Made by a program: the position numbers and the translations under genes. The notes under the pieces are model-generated. The model did not search any database, was not told the origin of the DNA, and saw only the letters and a list, made by a program, of their open reading frames with translations. From Bacteroidia bacterium (GTDB lineage Bacteria > Bacteroidota > Bacteroidia > Bacteroidales > CAJPTX01), in contig CAJPTV010000018.1 in NCBI GenBank assembly GCA_905373665.1, positions 1 to 26,659 of the forward strand: a DNA stretch of 26,659 nt, written 5' to 3'. This document shows, one piece after another, positions 8,504 to 16,871 of the stretch (positions within the stretch are counted from its first letter, which is position 1; each line of letters starts with the position of its first letter).

Positions 8504-11500
8504 ATGGCTCATAGAAAGGATAGTAAGGAGTCTGCTCCATTCAAGAGCATAAAAATTAGTCTTGCGGCGCCGAATCAGATTCTAGAGCGCTCTAGTGGTG
8601 AGGTGATACGTCCCGAGACGATCAATTATAGAACCTATAAGCCCGAGCGGGATGGTCTCTTTTGTGAGAAAATCTTCGGGCCGGTGAAGGACTTTGAGTG
8701 TCACTGTGGGAAGTATAAGAGAGTACGTTATCGCGGAATCGTGTGTGACCGTTGTGGCGTTGAAGTGACCGAGAAAAAGGTGCGACGCGAACGTATGGGG
8801 CACATTGAGTTGGTGGTTCCTGTAGCGCATATCTGGTATTTCCGTTCTTTACCGAACAAGATAGGACACCTATTGGGGCTTGCTAGCAAGAAGCTAGACT
8901 CGGTGGTTTACTACGAGCGTTATATCGTGATTCAACCCGGGGCGACGACGCTGAATAAGATGGATCTCCTCACGGAAGAGGAGTACCTGAAGGTGATTAA
9001 AGAGCAAGTGCCTGATAACGCAAAGCTTCCAGATAATGACCCCAATAAGCTCATCGCAGCTATGGGGGCTGGGGCTTTAGAGCAGTTGCTTTCGAGCTTA
9101 GATCTTGATCAGTTGAGTTGGGATTTGCGCGATCGCGTAGAACGAGAAACCTCTATGCAGCGCCGCGCCGAGGCTTTGAAACGCTTGCAGGTGGTAGAGG
9201 CTTTTCGTGAATCTAAGGGAGTGAATAAACCCGAGTGGATGATCTTGCGCATCGTCCCCGTTATTCCTCCAGAGTTACGTCCATTGGTGCCACTCGATGG
9301 TGGGCGTTTCGCAACCTCTGATTTGAATGATCTTTACCGTCGTGTCATTATTCGTAACAATCGTTTGAAGAAACTTCTGGAAATCAAAGCGCCTGATGTT
9401 ATCTTGCGTAATGAGAAACGAATGTTGCAAGAGGCGGTAGATTCGCTCTTTGATAATACGCGTCGGTCGAATGTGGTGAAAACAGATGGGAATCGACCGT
9501 TGAAATCCCTGAGTGATAGCCTGAAAGGGAAGCGGGGGCGTTTCCGTCAGAATTTGCTCGGGAAGCGTGTGGATTACTCGGCGCGTTCGGTAATTGTCGT
9601 AGGTCCTGAGTTGAAGATGCACGAGTGTGGTCTTCCGAAGGACATGGCAGCCGAGCTCTATAAGCCATTTATCATCAAGAAATTGATGGATCGTGGGGTG
9701 GTGAAGACTGTAAAGTCGGCACGTAAGATTGTAGACCGTCGCGACCCTGTGATTTGGGATATCTTGGAGAACGAGCTTAAGGGACATCCCGTGTTATTGA
9801 ACCGTGCTCCTACGCTACACCGTCTCGGGATTCAGGCTTTTCAGCCTAAGCTGATTGAAGGAAAGGCTATTCAGTTACATCCGTTGGCGTGTACGGCATT
9901 TAATGCCGACTTTGACGGAGACCAGATGGCTGTGCATTTGCCCTTGAGCAATGCTGCGGTGCTTGAAGCACAGCTGCTGATGTTGGGCTCGCACAATATT
10001 TTGAACCCTGCTAATGGGCGTCCTATCACGGTGCCTTCGCAGGACATGGTCTTGGGACTTTATTACATGACCAAGCCACGAAAGGATGCTAAGGGAGCAG
10101 GACGTCTTTTCTATGGGGCAGAGGAGGCTATCATCGCCTACAATGAAAAAGCGGTAGCGCTCAATGCAGAGGTGAAGCTTTGGGTCGATGGGAAGAGCAT
10201 CGAGACTACCGTAGGGCGAATCCTATTTAACCTACGAGTGCCTAAAGAGCTCGGTTTCGTGAACATTCTGCTTACAAAGAATACCTTACGAGGCTTGATC
10301 GGAGATGTGCTTAAGCATACGGGGATTGCGCGTACTGCACAGTTCCTCGATGATATCAAGGAGCTCGGGTATTTCATGGCATTCCAAGGAGGTCTCTCCT
10401 TTAATTTGGATGATGTCATTGTGCCTAAGGATAAGCAGACGATCGTCGAAGATGGGCATCACCGCGTGGAGTCCATTATGGCGGAATACCATCTTGGATT
10501 GTTGACCGAGCAGGAGCGCTATAACAAGGTGGTGGACGTCTGGAAGACTGTGGTGAACGATGTCACAAAGTCCCTCATGAACGAGCTCAAAGAGGACGAC
10601 GGTGGTTTCAACTCAGTCTACATGATGTTGGACTCTGGGGCGCGTGGTTCTAAAGACCAGATCCGTCAGCTCGGTGGTATGCGTGGTCTGATGGCAAAGC
10701 CGCAAAAGTCTGGGGCGAGTGATAAGGACGTTATCGAAAACCCGATTTTGGCGAACTTCAAGGAGGGGCTTTCTGTCCTAGAGTTCTTTATTTCTACGCA
10801 CGGAGCTCGTAAGGGGCTTGCCGATACGGCGCTTAAGACGGCAGATGCAGGATACTTGACGCGTCGTCTAGTGGATGTGTCGCAAGATGTCATTATCACT
10901 GAGGAGGATTGTGGCACTTTGCGTGGGCTGCTCGTCCCGTTCCAAAAGCGGAATGAACAGACTGAGGCTGAGGCGCAGAAGGAGTTTGCTGAAAAGCTCT
11001 TGGGGCGTGTCTGTGTTGACGATATCCGAGATGCGAAGGGCGATGTACTTATCCCCGCAGGTACGGAGTTGACAGAAAAGGTCTGCGACATTATCAATGA
11101 GCATAAGGTGCGTCAGGTTGAAATCCGTTCGGTGCTCACCTGTGAGTCGCATCCTGGGGTTTGTGCAAAGTGTTACGGTCGTAACCTAGCTACGGCACAG
11201 ATGGTTCAAAAAGGTGAGGCTGTGGGGATTATTGCTGCGCAGTCCATCGGTGAACCTGGAACACAGCTTACGCTACGTACCTTCCACTCAGGGGGGACTT
11301 CTTCTGGAGCATCAGCGACCTCTTCTATTACAGTGCAGCAGGATGGGCGTCTTGTTTTCGATGATTATAAGGTTATCGAGAACGTTCAGCAAGACGATGG
11401 TAAGGAGTGTGACGTAGTGGTCGGTCGTCTTACCTCATTACAGCTCGTGGATGTGGAAACTGGAGATGCATTGGAGACTTATAAAGTCCCATACGGTTCG

Positions 11501-12718
11501 TTCCTTTATGTCAAGGATAACCAAGAGGTAAAGAAGGGGACGCGCGTTTGTTCGTGGGATACGTGGAACAACCCAGTGATTACCGAGGTCGGGGGACGGA
11601 TTGAGTATGACTCGCTGATTCGTGACGTTACCTACCAAGAGGAAACAGACCAAACGACGGGTCACAAGGAAATGATTATCATCGAGTCTCGAGATAAGAA
11701 CAAGTATCCTGTGATTCGTATCCTTGGTGAGGACGGCACTTTGTTGAAGGTGATTGACCTCTTTGTACACTCGCACGTGGTTGTAAAAGATGGTAGCACT
11801 GTACATCCTGGGGATATCATCGCAAAGATGCCGCGTGCAGGTGAGTCTACGGGTGACATTACGGGTGGTTTGCCGCGTGTAACAGAGCTTTTCGAAGCGC
11901 GTAACCCATCGAACCCTGCGGTTGTGGCAGAAATCGATGGCTTTGTGAAGGTGACGCAGAAGATCAAGCGTGGGGCGCGCGAGGTAAGTATCACGAATGA
12001 GAAGACGGGGCTTATAAGAACGTATAGCATTAACCTCTCTAAGCAGCTCCTTGTACAGGACGGGGACTATGCTCGTGCAGGGATGCCGCTTTCTAACGGC
12101 GCGATAACTCCGAGTGATATTCTTGCTATCCAAGGTCCTACTGCGGTACAAGAGTACATTGTCAATGAAGTTCAGAAAGTCTACCTATCGCAGGGTGTGG
12201 TGATCAACAATAAGCATTTCGAGGTCATTGTGCGCCAAATGATGCGTAAGGTTGAGATTATCAATTCTGGAGATACGCCCTTCTTGGAACACGATATCAT
12301 TGATAAGTGGGACTTTATCAAGGGCAATGCTGCAGTGCAAGGGATGTGTATCGTGACAGACCCTGGGGCATCGAAGCGTTATAAGGCTGGGCAGATCATC
12401 TCCGACCGACAGGCGCGAGATGAGAACTCTAACCTTAAGCGGAATGATATGCAAGGGATGGAGTTCCGTAGTGCACGTCCTGCGACAGCAGAGCAAATCC
12501 TTCAGGGGATTACGCGTGCAGCGCTTCAAACCAATAGCTTCATGGCAGCGGCTTCCTTCCAAGAAACGACCAAGGTGCTCAACGATGCTGCTATTCGTGC
12601 GAAGGTTGACCCGCTAGAAGGTTTGAAAGAGAACGTTATCTGCGGTCATCTAATCCCTGCAGGAACGGGTTTGCGTGAGTTTTCGCATCTCCGAGTGAGT
12701 GAAGAGAAAAAGAATTAG
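8504..12718 (+). CDS. rpoC: DNA-directed RNA polymerase subunit beta'
   Basis: RpoC (1404 residues) carries the catalytic magnesium site of RNA polymerase. The invariant NADFDGDQMAVHLPLS puts the three metal-binding aspartates at D469, D471 and D473. The N-terminal zinc site is CHCGKYKRVRYRGIVCDRCG, starting near residue 66. The second zinc site is built from a CGTLRG cysteine and CESHPGVCAKC in the second half. The bridge-helix/trigger-loop stretch GIIAAQSIGEPGTQLTLRTFH is intact. There is no large insertion like the one in E. coli. It is followed by a clear intrinsic terminator, so it is the last gene of this ribosomal-RNA polymerase block. Confidence 0.99.
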   Translation: MAHRKDSKESAPFKSIKISLAAPNQILERSSGEVIRPETINYRTYKPERDGLFCEKIFGPVKDFECHCGKYKRVRYRGIVCDRCGVEVTEKKVRRERMGHIELVVPVAHIWYFRSLPNKIGHLLGLASKKLDSVVYYERYIVIQPGATTLNKMDLLTEEEYLKVIKEQVPDNAKLPDNDPNKLIAAMGAGALEQLLSSLDLDQLSWDLRDRVERETSMQRRAEALKRLQVVEAFRESKGVNKPEWMILRIVPVIPPELRPLVPLDGGRFATSDLNDLYRRVIIRNNRLKKLLEIKAPDVILRNEKRMLQEAVDSLFDNTRRSNVVKTDGNRPLKSLSDSLKGKRGRFRQNLLGKRVDYSARSVIVVGPELKMHECGLPKDMAAELYKPFIIKKLMDRGVVKTVKSARKIVDRRDPVIWDILENELKGHPVLLNRAPTLHRLGIQAFQPKLIEGKAIQLHPLACTAFNADFDGDQMAVHLPLSNAAVLEAQLLMLGSHNILNPANGRPITVPSQDMVLGLYYMTKPRKDAKGAGRLFYGAEEAIIAYNEKAVALNAEVKLWVDGKSIETTVGRILFNLRVPKELGFVNILLTKNTLRGLIGDVLKHTGIARTAQFLDDIKELGYFMAFQGGLSFNLDDVIVPKDKQTIVEDGHHRVESIMAEYHLGLLTEQERYNKVVDVWKTVVNDVTKSLMNELKEDDGGFNSVYMMLDSGARGSKDQIRQLGGMRGLMAKPQKSGASDKDVIENPILANFKEGLSVLEFFISTHGARKGLADTALKTADAGYLTRRLVDVSQDVIITEEDCGTLRGLLVPFQKRNEQTEAEAQKEFAEKLLGRVCVDDIRDAKGDVLIPAGTELTEKVCDIINEHKVRQVEIRSVLTCESHPGVCAKCYGRNLATAQMVQKGEAVGIIAAQSIGEPGTQLTLRTFHSGGTSSGASATSSITVQQDGRLVFDDYKVIENVQQDDGKECDVVVGRLTSLQLVDVETGDALETYKVPYGSFLYVKDNQEVKKGTRVCSWDTWNNPVITEVGGRIEYDSLIRDVTYQEETDQTTGHKEMIIIESRDKNKYPVIRILGEDGTLLKVIDLFVHSHVVVKDGSTVHPGDIIAKMPRAGESTGDITGGLPRVTELFEARNPSNPAVVAEIDGFVKVTQKIKRGAREVSITNEKTGLIRTYSINLSKQLLVQDGDYARAGMPLSNGAITPSDILAIQGPTAVQEYIVNEVQKVYLSQGVVINNKHFEVIVRQMMRKVEIINSGDTPFLEHDIIDKWDFIKGNAAVQGMCIVTDPGASKRYKAGQIISDRQARDENSNLKRNDMQGMEFRSARPATAEQILQGITRAALQTNSFMAAASFQETTKVLNDAAIRAKVDPLEGLKENVICGHLIPAGTGLREFSHLRVSEEKKN

Positions 12719-12744
12719 GCTATAGTCTAATTCTCCAGTGCTTT

Positions 12745-12784
12745 AGCGCACATCTCAGGTAACTGGGGTGTGCGCTTTTCTTTT
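12745..12784 (+). terminator. Intrinsic terminator after rpoC
   Basis: The left arm at 12745-12758 (AGCGCACATCTCAG) pairs along all 14 positions, counting G-T wobbles, with CTGGGGTGTGCGCT at 12763-12776. The loop is GTAA. A T-rich stretch (TTTCTTTT) follows. It starts 27 bases after the rpoC stop and should end the secE-rpoC transcript. Confidence 0.88.
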
Positions 12785-12847
12785 GAGAAGGAGTGAGGGG
12801 GAGCGTTCATGGTTTTATGCCCACCACTACATTCTTCCACAATACTG

Positions 12848-12855
12848 TACTTTTG
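12848..12855 (+). promoter_or_regulatory. Candidate -7 box for mltG (TACTTTTG)
   Basis: TACTTTTG matches TAnnTTTG and lies 23 bases before the mltG ATG, after the rpoC terminator, where a new promoter is needed. No clear TTG box is seen at the usual spacing upstream, so support rests on the -7 element and its position. Confidence 0.4.
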
Positions 12856-12878
12856 CCCTATAATCAGAGAGCAATGTG

Positions 12879-13919
12879 ATGAAACAACGGCTGCCGAGAC
12901 TAAAGCTACTACTTGCTGGCGGAGTGCTGCTTTTACTGCTTGTTGTTGGGGCTTTTTTCTACAAGTATTACGATATCTATTTCAAGGGGGCTATGGCATT
13001 TGACGAAAAGGAACGGATGCTGTACATCCCCCGCAATACCTCATTCGAGGAACTCGTGCTCCTTTTGTTAAAGGAAGGTATTGTAGAAGAGGCGAGCCCC
13101 ATACGCACATTTGCTAAGCTAAAGGGCTATGATACGAAGAGTTATTCTGGGGCATATAAGATAGAGAAGGGGCTCTCGCTGCGCGACTTAATGCTCTTGC
13201 TTGTGGCAAAAAAACAGAAGCCTGTGCGCCTTGTAGTACCAAGCGTGCGCACGGTTGAGGAAATGGCAGGACGCCTTGCGCGACACCTTGACATAGACTC
13301 CGTGGAACTCCTTGCTTACCTTCACGACCCTGCCTCCGCTGCCCCATTCAACCTTTCTTTACAAGCTTTCCCTGCGATGTTTATTCCTAATACCTACGAG
13401 GTCTATTGGGATATATCGCCCGAGCGCCTTCTAGCGCGTCTTCATAAGGAGTATAAGGCTTTTTGGACGCCCGAGCGCCTTGCACGCGCCGAACAGGTCG
13501 GTCTTTCGCCTGTGGAGGTCTCTACCCTTGCTTCTATCATTCAAGAGGAGGCTATGCACGCAGAGGAGCTCCCCAAGATAGCGCGAGTTTACCTCAATCG
13601 CTTACGCATCAGTATGCCGCTGCAGGCTTGTCCGACGGCAAAGTTTGCGGCGGGAAACATGGGGCTTACACGTGTCCTCCATGCTCATACACAAATCGAG
13701 TCGCCCTACAATACCTATAAGAACCTCGGCTTACCACCTGGACCTATTCGTTACCCCTCTATTACCGCAATAGACGCGGTTTTGAGCCCAGCAACCCATG
13801 ACTACCTATTCTTCTGTGCAAAGGCGGATTTTAGCGGTTATCACAACTTTTCGCGCACTGCTGCACAGCACGCCCAGTACGCTCGACAATACCAACAAGC
13901 GCTCAATAGGAGGCGTTAA
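12879..13919 (+). CDS. mltG: Endolytic transglycosylase MltG
   Basis: MltG cleaves nascent peptidoglycan glycan strands at the inner membrane and is thought to set strand length. The 346-residue protein starts at ATG 12879; a GTG one codon upstream is an alternative. One hydrophobic segment (about residues 9-28) anchors it. A LysM-like region follows, then the YceG-type catalytic domain from about residue 120, with FIPNTYEVYWDIS, NRLRISMPLQACPT and PYNTYKNLGLPPGPI. In E. coli the catalytic Glu lies in ASIVEKET; the matching segment here is ASIIQEEA (residues 218-225). The aligned position is therefore Gln222, with Glu223 and Glu224 next to it. The usual Asp of LQxDPT is Cys. The gene is monocistronic by context. 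Confidence 0.93.
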   Translation: MKQRLPRLKLLLAGGVLLLLLVVGAFFYKYYDIYFKGAMAFDEKERMLYIPRNTSFEELVLLLLKEGIVEEASPIRTFAKLKGYDTKSYSGAYKIEKGLSLRDLMLLLVAKKQKPVRLVVPSVRTVEEMAGRLARHLDIDSVELLAYLHDPASAAPFNLSLQAFPAMFIPNTYEVYWDISPERLLARLHKEYKAFWTPERLARAEQVGLSPVEVSTLASIIQEEAMHAEELPKIARVYLNRLRISMPLQACPTAKFAAGNMGLTRVLHAHTQIESPYNTYKNLGLPPGPIRYPSITAIDAVLSPATHDYLFFCAKADFSGYHNFSRTAAQHAQYARQYQQALNRRR

Positions 13920-13964
13920 TCGCAGTCTTTGGAGTAAGAACCAGTATAAATTGCGACAGTTTAC

Positions 13965-13972
13965 TACCTTTG
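13965..13972 (+). promoter_or_regulatory. Candidate -7 box for the fur-family gene (TACCTTTG)
   Basis: TACCTTTG is an exact copy of the 8-base word found before rpsP, dam and tRNA-Pro in this window. It ends 28 bases before the ATG at 14001. No TTG box is seen at 19-20 bases upstream, so the -33 element is weak or absent. Confidence 0.5.
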
Positions 13973-14000
13973 TGTAGAATAATGAAAAAGACTGTTTGCA

Positions 14001-14492
14001 ATGGAACAACGTCAGGAGCATAACCACACTGGTGCGGCAAGTGCAGACACCAAGGAGACGGTGCGCAATCTCTTCACGCAATACCTTGTGCAGAAGGGAC
14101 ATCGAAAGACACCCGAACGCTTCGCCATACTCGACGAGATTTACTCGCGCGAAGGGCACTTCGACATTGAGACGTTGTATATCTTCATGAAGAATAAGAA
14201 CTACCAAGTGAGTCGTGCAACTCTCTACAATACCATCGAGCTCTTGCTAGACTGTGGGCTTGTTATCAAGCACCAATTTGGTAAGAACATGGCGCACTTC
14301 GAACGTGCCTACGAGTGTAAGCAGCACGACCATCTGATCTGCACCCAGTGTGGTAAACTTATCGAGTTCTGCGACCCGCGGATACAGGAAATACAAGACT
14401 CCGTCGCCGAGCAGCTACACTTCCAAGTAGCCCACCATACCCTTTATTTTTACGGCATTTGCGAGGACTGTTTGAAAGCACTACAGGACTGA
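14001..14492 (+). CDS. fur: Fur-family metal-dependent transcriptional regulator
   Basis: This is a 163-residue ferric-uptake-regulator family protein. The N-terminal winged helix spans about residues 18-92, with the recognition region VSRATLYNTIELLLDCGLV. The C-terminal dimerisation domain has HDHLICTQCGK (H109, H111, C114, C117) and a second pair in ICEDC (C154, C157), giving two CxxC structural zinc motifs. Further metal ligands such as H53 are plausible. The sequence alone does not settle whether it senses iron (Fur), peroxide (PerR) or zinc (Zur), so the symbol is a family-level label. The gene precedes purA, an arrangement I recall from other Bacteroidales, but 113 bases separate them and purA may have its own start. 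Confidence 0.88.
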   Translation: MEQRQEHNHTGAASADTKETVRNLFTQYLVQKGHRKTPERFAILDEIYSREGHFDIETLYIFMKNKNYQVSRATLYNTIELLLDCGLVIKHQFGKNMAHFERAYECKQHDHLICTQCGKLIEFCDPRIQEIQDSVAEQLHFQVAHHTLYFYGICEDCLKALQD

Positions 14493-14564
14493 ACTCGCCC
14501 CCTCGCGTGGAGTAGGGAAAGTGCTCATTTCTCAAACAAGTACTAACTTAGTCGCAGAAATCAC

Positions 14565-14589
14565 GCGCTCACGGTTCGGATGTGAGTGC
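14565..14589 (+). promoter_or_regulatory. Hairpin just upstream of purA
   Basis: GCGCTCAC (14565-14572) pairs with GTGAGTGC (14582-14589) with one wobble, over a nine-base loop, and ends 16 bases before the purA ATG. It resembles no riboswitch I recognise. It covers the alternative GTG start at 14582, which slightly favours ATG 14606. A regulatory role is only possible. Confidence 0.3.
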
Positions 14590-14605
14590 GGATAATTGTA
14601 GTTCT

Positions 14606-15886
14606 ATGCAAAACAAAAACGGTGAGCACGGCGGACAGGTCGACGTGCTGTTAGGCTTACAGTGGGGCGACGAAGGGAAAGGAAAGGTCGTCGACGTTTT
14701 AGCACAACATTATAGCGTGATAGCACGCTTCCAAGGGGGACCGAATGCGGGACACTCCCTTGTCTTCGGTAAGGATAAATTTGTACTGCATACCATTCCG
14801 AGCGGTATCTTCCGACAAGGGGTGCGTAACATCGTAGCCAATGGCGTGGTCGTCGACCCAGTCTCCTTTTTACAGGAAGTGGAGCTACTAACGAAGTCGG
14901 GCGTCGATGTCCGTTCACGTCTTGTGCTTTCGCGCCGTGCAAACCTCATTCTGCCTACCCACAAGCTCCTTGACGCACACTACGAAAGGGAAAAGGGCAA
15001 CTTGAAGATTGGCTCTACCCTCAAGGGCATCGGTCCGACCTATACGGACAAAATTGCGCGGATCGGGCTTCGGATAGGGGACGTGGAGCGTCCGGATTTC
15101 CAAGCACGTTACTCCGCCCTGCGCGACCATCACCTTGCCATCTTAGCCAATGACGCATTTGACCGCACCGCCTTTCAACAAGAGGAAGCTGCGTGGCTCA
15201 AGGCTGCCGAGGCGCTTAAGCAGTTTACACTTGACGACACCGAGTATCTCCTCCAAGAGACCCTGCGGCAGGGGACTAAGGTCTTAGCCGAAGGGGCACA
15301 AGGAACGATGTTAGACATCGATTTTGGCGCGTATCCGTTCGTGACCTCCTCCAATACCATCTGTGCTGGTGCGTGCACAGGAATGGGTGTTGCGCCTTCA
15401 AGAATAGGGAACGTTTACGGTATCTTCAAAGCGTATTGTACCCGCGTAGGAGCTGGTCCCTTCCCAACCGAGCTACAGGACGCGACGGGCGAGCAAATGC
15501 GCGTCCAAGGGCAGGAGTTTGGGGCTACTACGGGGCGTCCGCGTCGTACGGGCTGGTTAGACCTCGTGGCGCTCAAATATGCGATTATGCTTAACGGGGT
15601 GACCCACCTCATTATGACCAAAGCCGACGTCCTCTCCAATTTCCCATTACTGCGCGTGGCGGTTTCTTATGGTAAAGAGGAACGAATGCCTCATGGCGAC
15701 GTCGATGCGCAGACCATCCAGTACCGTGACTTTGAGGGCTGGCAGTGCGATATCTCCACTTGCCGCCGTTACGACGAACTCCCGCAGCGTTTCAAAGAGT
15801 ACGTCGAATTTATAGAGCAGGAGACTGGCGTGCCGATAACAATCATTTCGCTCGGTCCCGACCGTCAAGATACCTTGATACGCTAG
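14606..15886 (+). CDS. purA: Adenylosuccinate synthetase
   Basis: PurA joins IMP and aspartate, using GTP, to make adenylosuccinate, the first committed step from IMP to AMP. The product is 426 residues from ATG 14606, close to the 432 of E. coli. The P-loop GDEGKGK lies at residues 21-27, with the conserved Asp at 22. GPNAGH ends at the conserved His50. Later motifs are GSTLKGIGPTY, the nucleotide-binding TKADVL, and TTGRPRRTGWLDL, which binds the aspartate and IMP side. A GTG at 14582 would add eight residues with no family support. The next gene begins three bases after the purA stop, so the two are probably co-translated. Confidence 0.97.
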   Translation: MQNKNGEHGGQVDVLLGLQWGDEGKGKVVDVLAQHYSVIARFQGGPNAGHSLVFGKDKFVLHTIPSGIFRQGVRNIVANGVVVDPVSFLQEVELLTKSGVDVRSRLVLSRRANLILPTHKLLDAHYEREKGNLKIGSTLKGIGPTYTDKIARIGLRIGDVERPDFQARYSALRDHHLAILANDAFDRTAFQQEEAAWLKAAEALKQFTLDDTEYLLQETLRQGTKVLAEGAQGTMLDIDFGAYPFVTSSNTICAGACTGMGVAPSRIGNVYGIFKAYCTRVGAGPFPTELQDATGEQMRVQGQEFGATTGRPRRTGWLDLVALKYAIMLNGVTHLIMTKADVLSNFPLLRVAVSYGKEERMPHGDVDAQTIQYRDFEGWQCDISTCRRYDELPQRFKEYVEFIEQETGVPITIISLGPDRQDTLIR

Positions 15887-15889
15887 GTC

Positions 15890-16354
15890 GTGGCGCGCGA
15901 GCTTGCTTTACCCGTTCTTTCCTTACCCTCCTGCGAGTTGTCCATTCGTCAGGAGGGTAATTCGTATACGGTCTACGACACGCTGCGTAAACTCTGGGTG
16001 GCACTTACACCCGAGGAGTGGGTGCGGCAGCATGTCCTAGACTACCTGTTGCATGCGAAAAGATACCCATTGGGGACGATTCGCGTAGAAGAACGGGTCT
16101 TGGTGAATGGCCAACCCCAGCGTGCGGATATTGTCGCCTATACGAAGGCGACAACGCCTTTCTTGCTCATCGAGTGTAAGGCGGCACACGTCCCACTAAC
16201 CGAGGATACGCTCTGGCAGGCGCAGACTTATAACCAGATTCTTCGTGCGCCTTATATTGCGTTGTGTAACGGACTTTCTACCCTACTATTCCAATGTACG
16301 GAGGTGGGCGTTACGTGGTGTGGGGAGGAGTTTCCAGATTTTCCACGAGCGTAG
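15890..16354 (+). CDS. HsdR-N-like PD-(D/E)XK nuclease domain protein
   Basis: This 154-residue protein resembles the N-terminal nuclease domain of type I restriction subunit HsdR, but no helicase follows. The catalytic signature is visible: D80 in RADIVAY, E95 and K97 in FLLIECKA, and Q111 in a QAQTYN helix, as in the HsdR motif IV. No methylase or specificity gene is nearby, so it is not part of a type I system here. Stand-alone copies are common in Bacteroidetes genomes and their role is unsettled; DNA repair or processing is possible. The start is GTG 15890, three bases after the purA stop; no closer ATG exists. A degenerate copy of its middle part lies downstream at 16576-16608. Confidence 0.82.
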   Translation: MARELALPVLSLPSCELSIRQEGNSYTVYDTLRKLWVALTPEEWVRQHVLDYLLHAKRYPLGTIRVEERVLVNGQPQRADIVAYTKATTPFLLIECKAAHVPLTEDTLWQAQTYNQILRAPYIALCNGLSTLLFQCTEVGVTWCGEEFPDFPRA

Positions 16355-16356
16355 GC

Positions 16357-16386
16357 TTGCGGGTATTGAAAATATTCCTACCTTTG
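16357..16386 (+). promoter_or_regulatory. Promoter of tRNA-Pro (TTG-N19-TACCTTTG)
   Basis: TTG (16357-16359) and TACCTTTG (16379-16386) are spaced by exactly 19 bases, the consensus arrangement for Bacteroidetes primary sigma promoters. Transcription would begin near 16393, six bases before the mature tRNA. The -33 box falls just after the stop codon of the preceding nuclease gene. Confidence 0.8.
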
Positions 16387-16398
16387 CACCGTGAAGTT

Positions 16399-16473
16399 CG
16401 GGGTGTAGCTCAGTCCGGTTAGAGTATACGTCTGGGGGGCGTAGGGTCGCTAGTTCGAATCTAGTCACCCCGA
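16399..16473 (+). tRNA. tRNA-Pro (anticodon GGG)
   Basis: The acceptor CGGGGTG (16399-16405) pairs with CACCCCG (16466-16472), and the discriminator is A16473. C1 is the base typical of bacterial tRNA-Pro. The anticodon stem TACGT/GCGTA encloses CTGGGGG, with GGG at 16434-16436. CCA is not encoded. It has its own promoter and terminator, so it is a single-gene unit. Confidence 0.93.
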
Positions 16474-16482
16474 CAATGGTGA

Positions 16483-16528
16483 AAGAAAGGCGATGGGGGC
16501 GTTTTGCTTCCGTTGCCTTTCTTCTTTT
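16483..16528 (+). terminator. Intrinsic terminator of tRNA-Pro
   Basis: AAGAAAGGCGATGG (16483-16496) pairs with CCGTTGCCTTTCTT (16510-16523) along all 14 positions with two wobbles, over a 13-base loop. CTTTT follows. It begins 10 bases after the tRNA. Confidence 0.75.
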
Positions 16529-16575
16529 AAGGGGATTTTTACCACGCGTAGTTACGTTCAAATAGGTAGGTCAAA

Positions 16576-16608
16576 AGCGTGCGGATATTGTCGTCTATAC
16601 GAAGGCGA
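16576..16608 (+). pseudogene. Remnant of the HsdR-N-like nuclease gene
   Basis: These 33 bases match 16119-16151 inside the nuclease gene at 32 positions, with one C-to-T change at 16593. They read RADIVVYTKA where the intact gene reads RADIVAYTKA, so the D of the active site is inside the copy. Similarity stops on both sides, a stop codon lies close upstream in frame, and no start is available. It looks like the leftover of a local duplication. Confidence 0.7.
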
Positions 16609-16641
16609 TGACAGCTGTAAAGGTTGTACCACGAGGGGGAC

Positions 16642-16679
16642 AAAAAGCAGGGGCGGCTCTCATCGCGAGAACCGCCCCT
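16642..16679 (-). terminator. Terminator of rpsP-rimM
   Basis: The arms 16649-16661 and 16667-16679 pair over 13 positions with a single mismatch, around a five-base loop. On the - strand the stem is followed, after GC, by TTTTT (A-run 16642-16646). It lies about 190 bases past the rimM stop. On the + strand it is followed only by ATTACTTT, so it mainly faces the - strand genes. Confidence 0.72.
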
Positions 16680-16871
16680 ATTACTTTAGATAACTACCAT
16701 TCTGGTACAAATACTGTCGTTCAGTACTCTTTTGCATTATTTGCCCCCTTTACGGACGAAAAACACTATTGACTGAATAATCCTTTGTAGCGCAACGCCT
16801 GTACCACGAGCCGCAGGCTCTTCTATACACCGCCCGTCAGTAGCGCTCGCTGAGCCGTCCGTCCTTACCCC

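Larger units (their letters stand above)
16474..16871. other. Gene-free stretch between tRNA-Pro and rimM
   Basis: This stretch of 398 bases has no convincing gene. It holds the tRNA-Pro terminator (16483-16528), a decayed copy of part of the upstream nuclease gene (16576-16608), and a - strand terminator (16642-16679). The 10-base word GTACCACGAG occurs at 16625 and again near 16800. The remaining part, about 16690-16871, shows nothing I can name. Confidence 0.7.

Noticed and set aside
9275..9787. - strand frame opposite rpoC
   Set aside because: Antisense shadow of conserved rpoC sequence; no promoter, no domain.
11438..12151. 237-codon - strand frame opposite rpoC
   Set aside because: Same reason: mirror of codon bias in rpoC, no recognisable product.
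14582..14605. GTG start adding eight residues to PurA
   Set aside because: The extra residues are not typical of the family, and the GTG sits in a hairpin arm; ATG 14606 is simpler.
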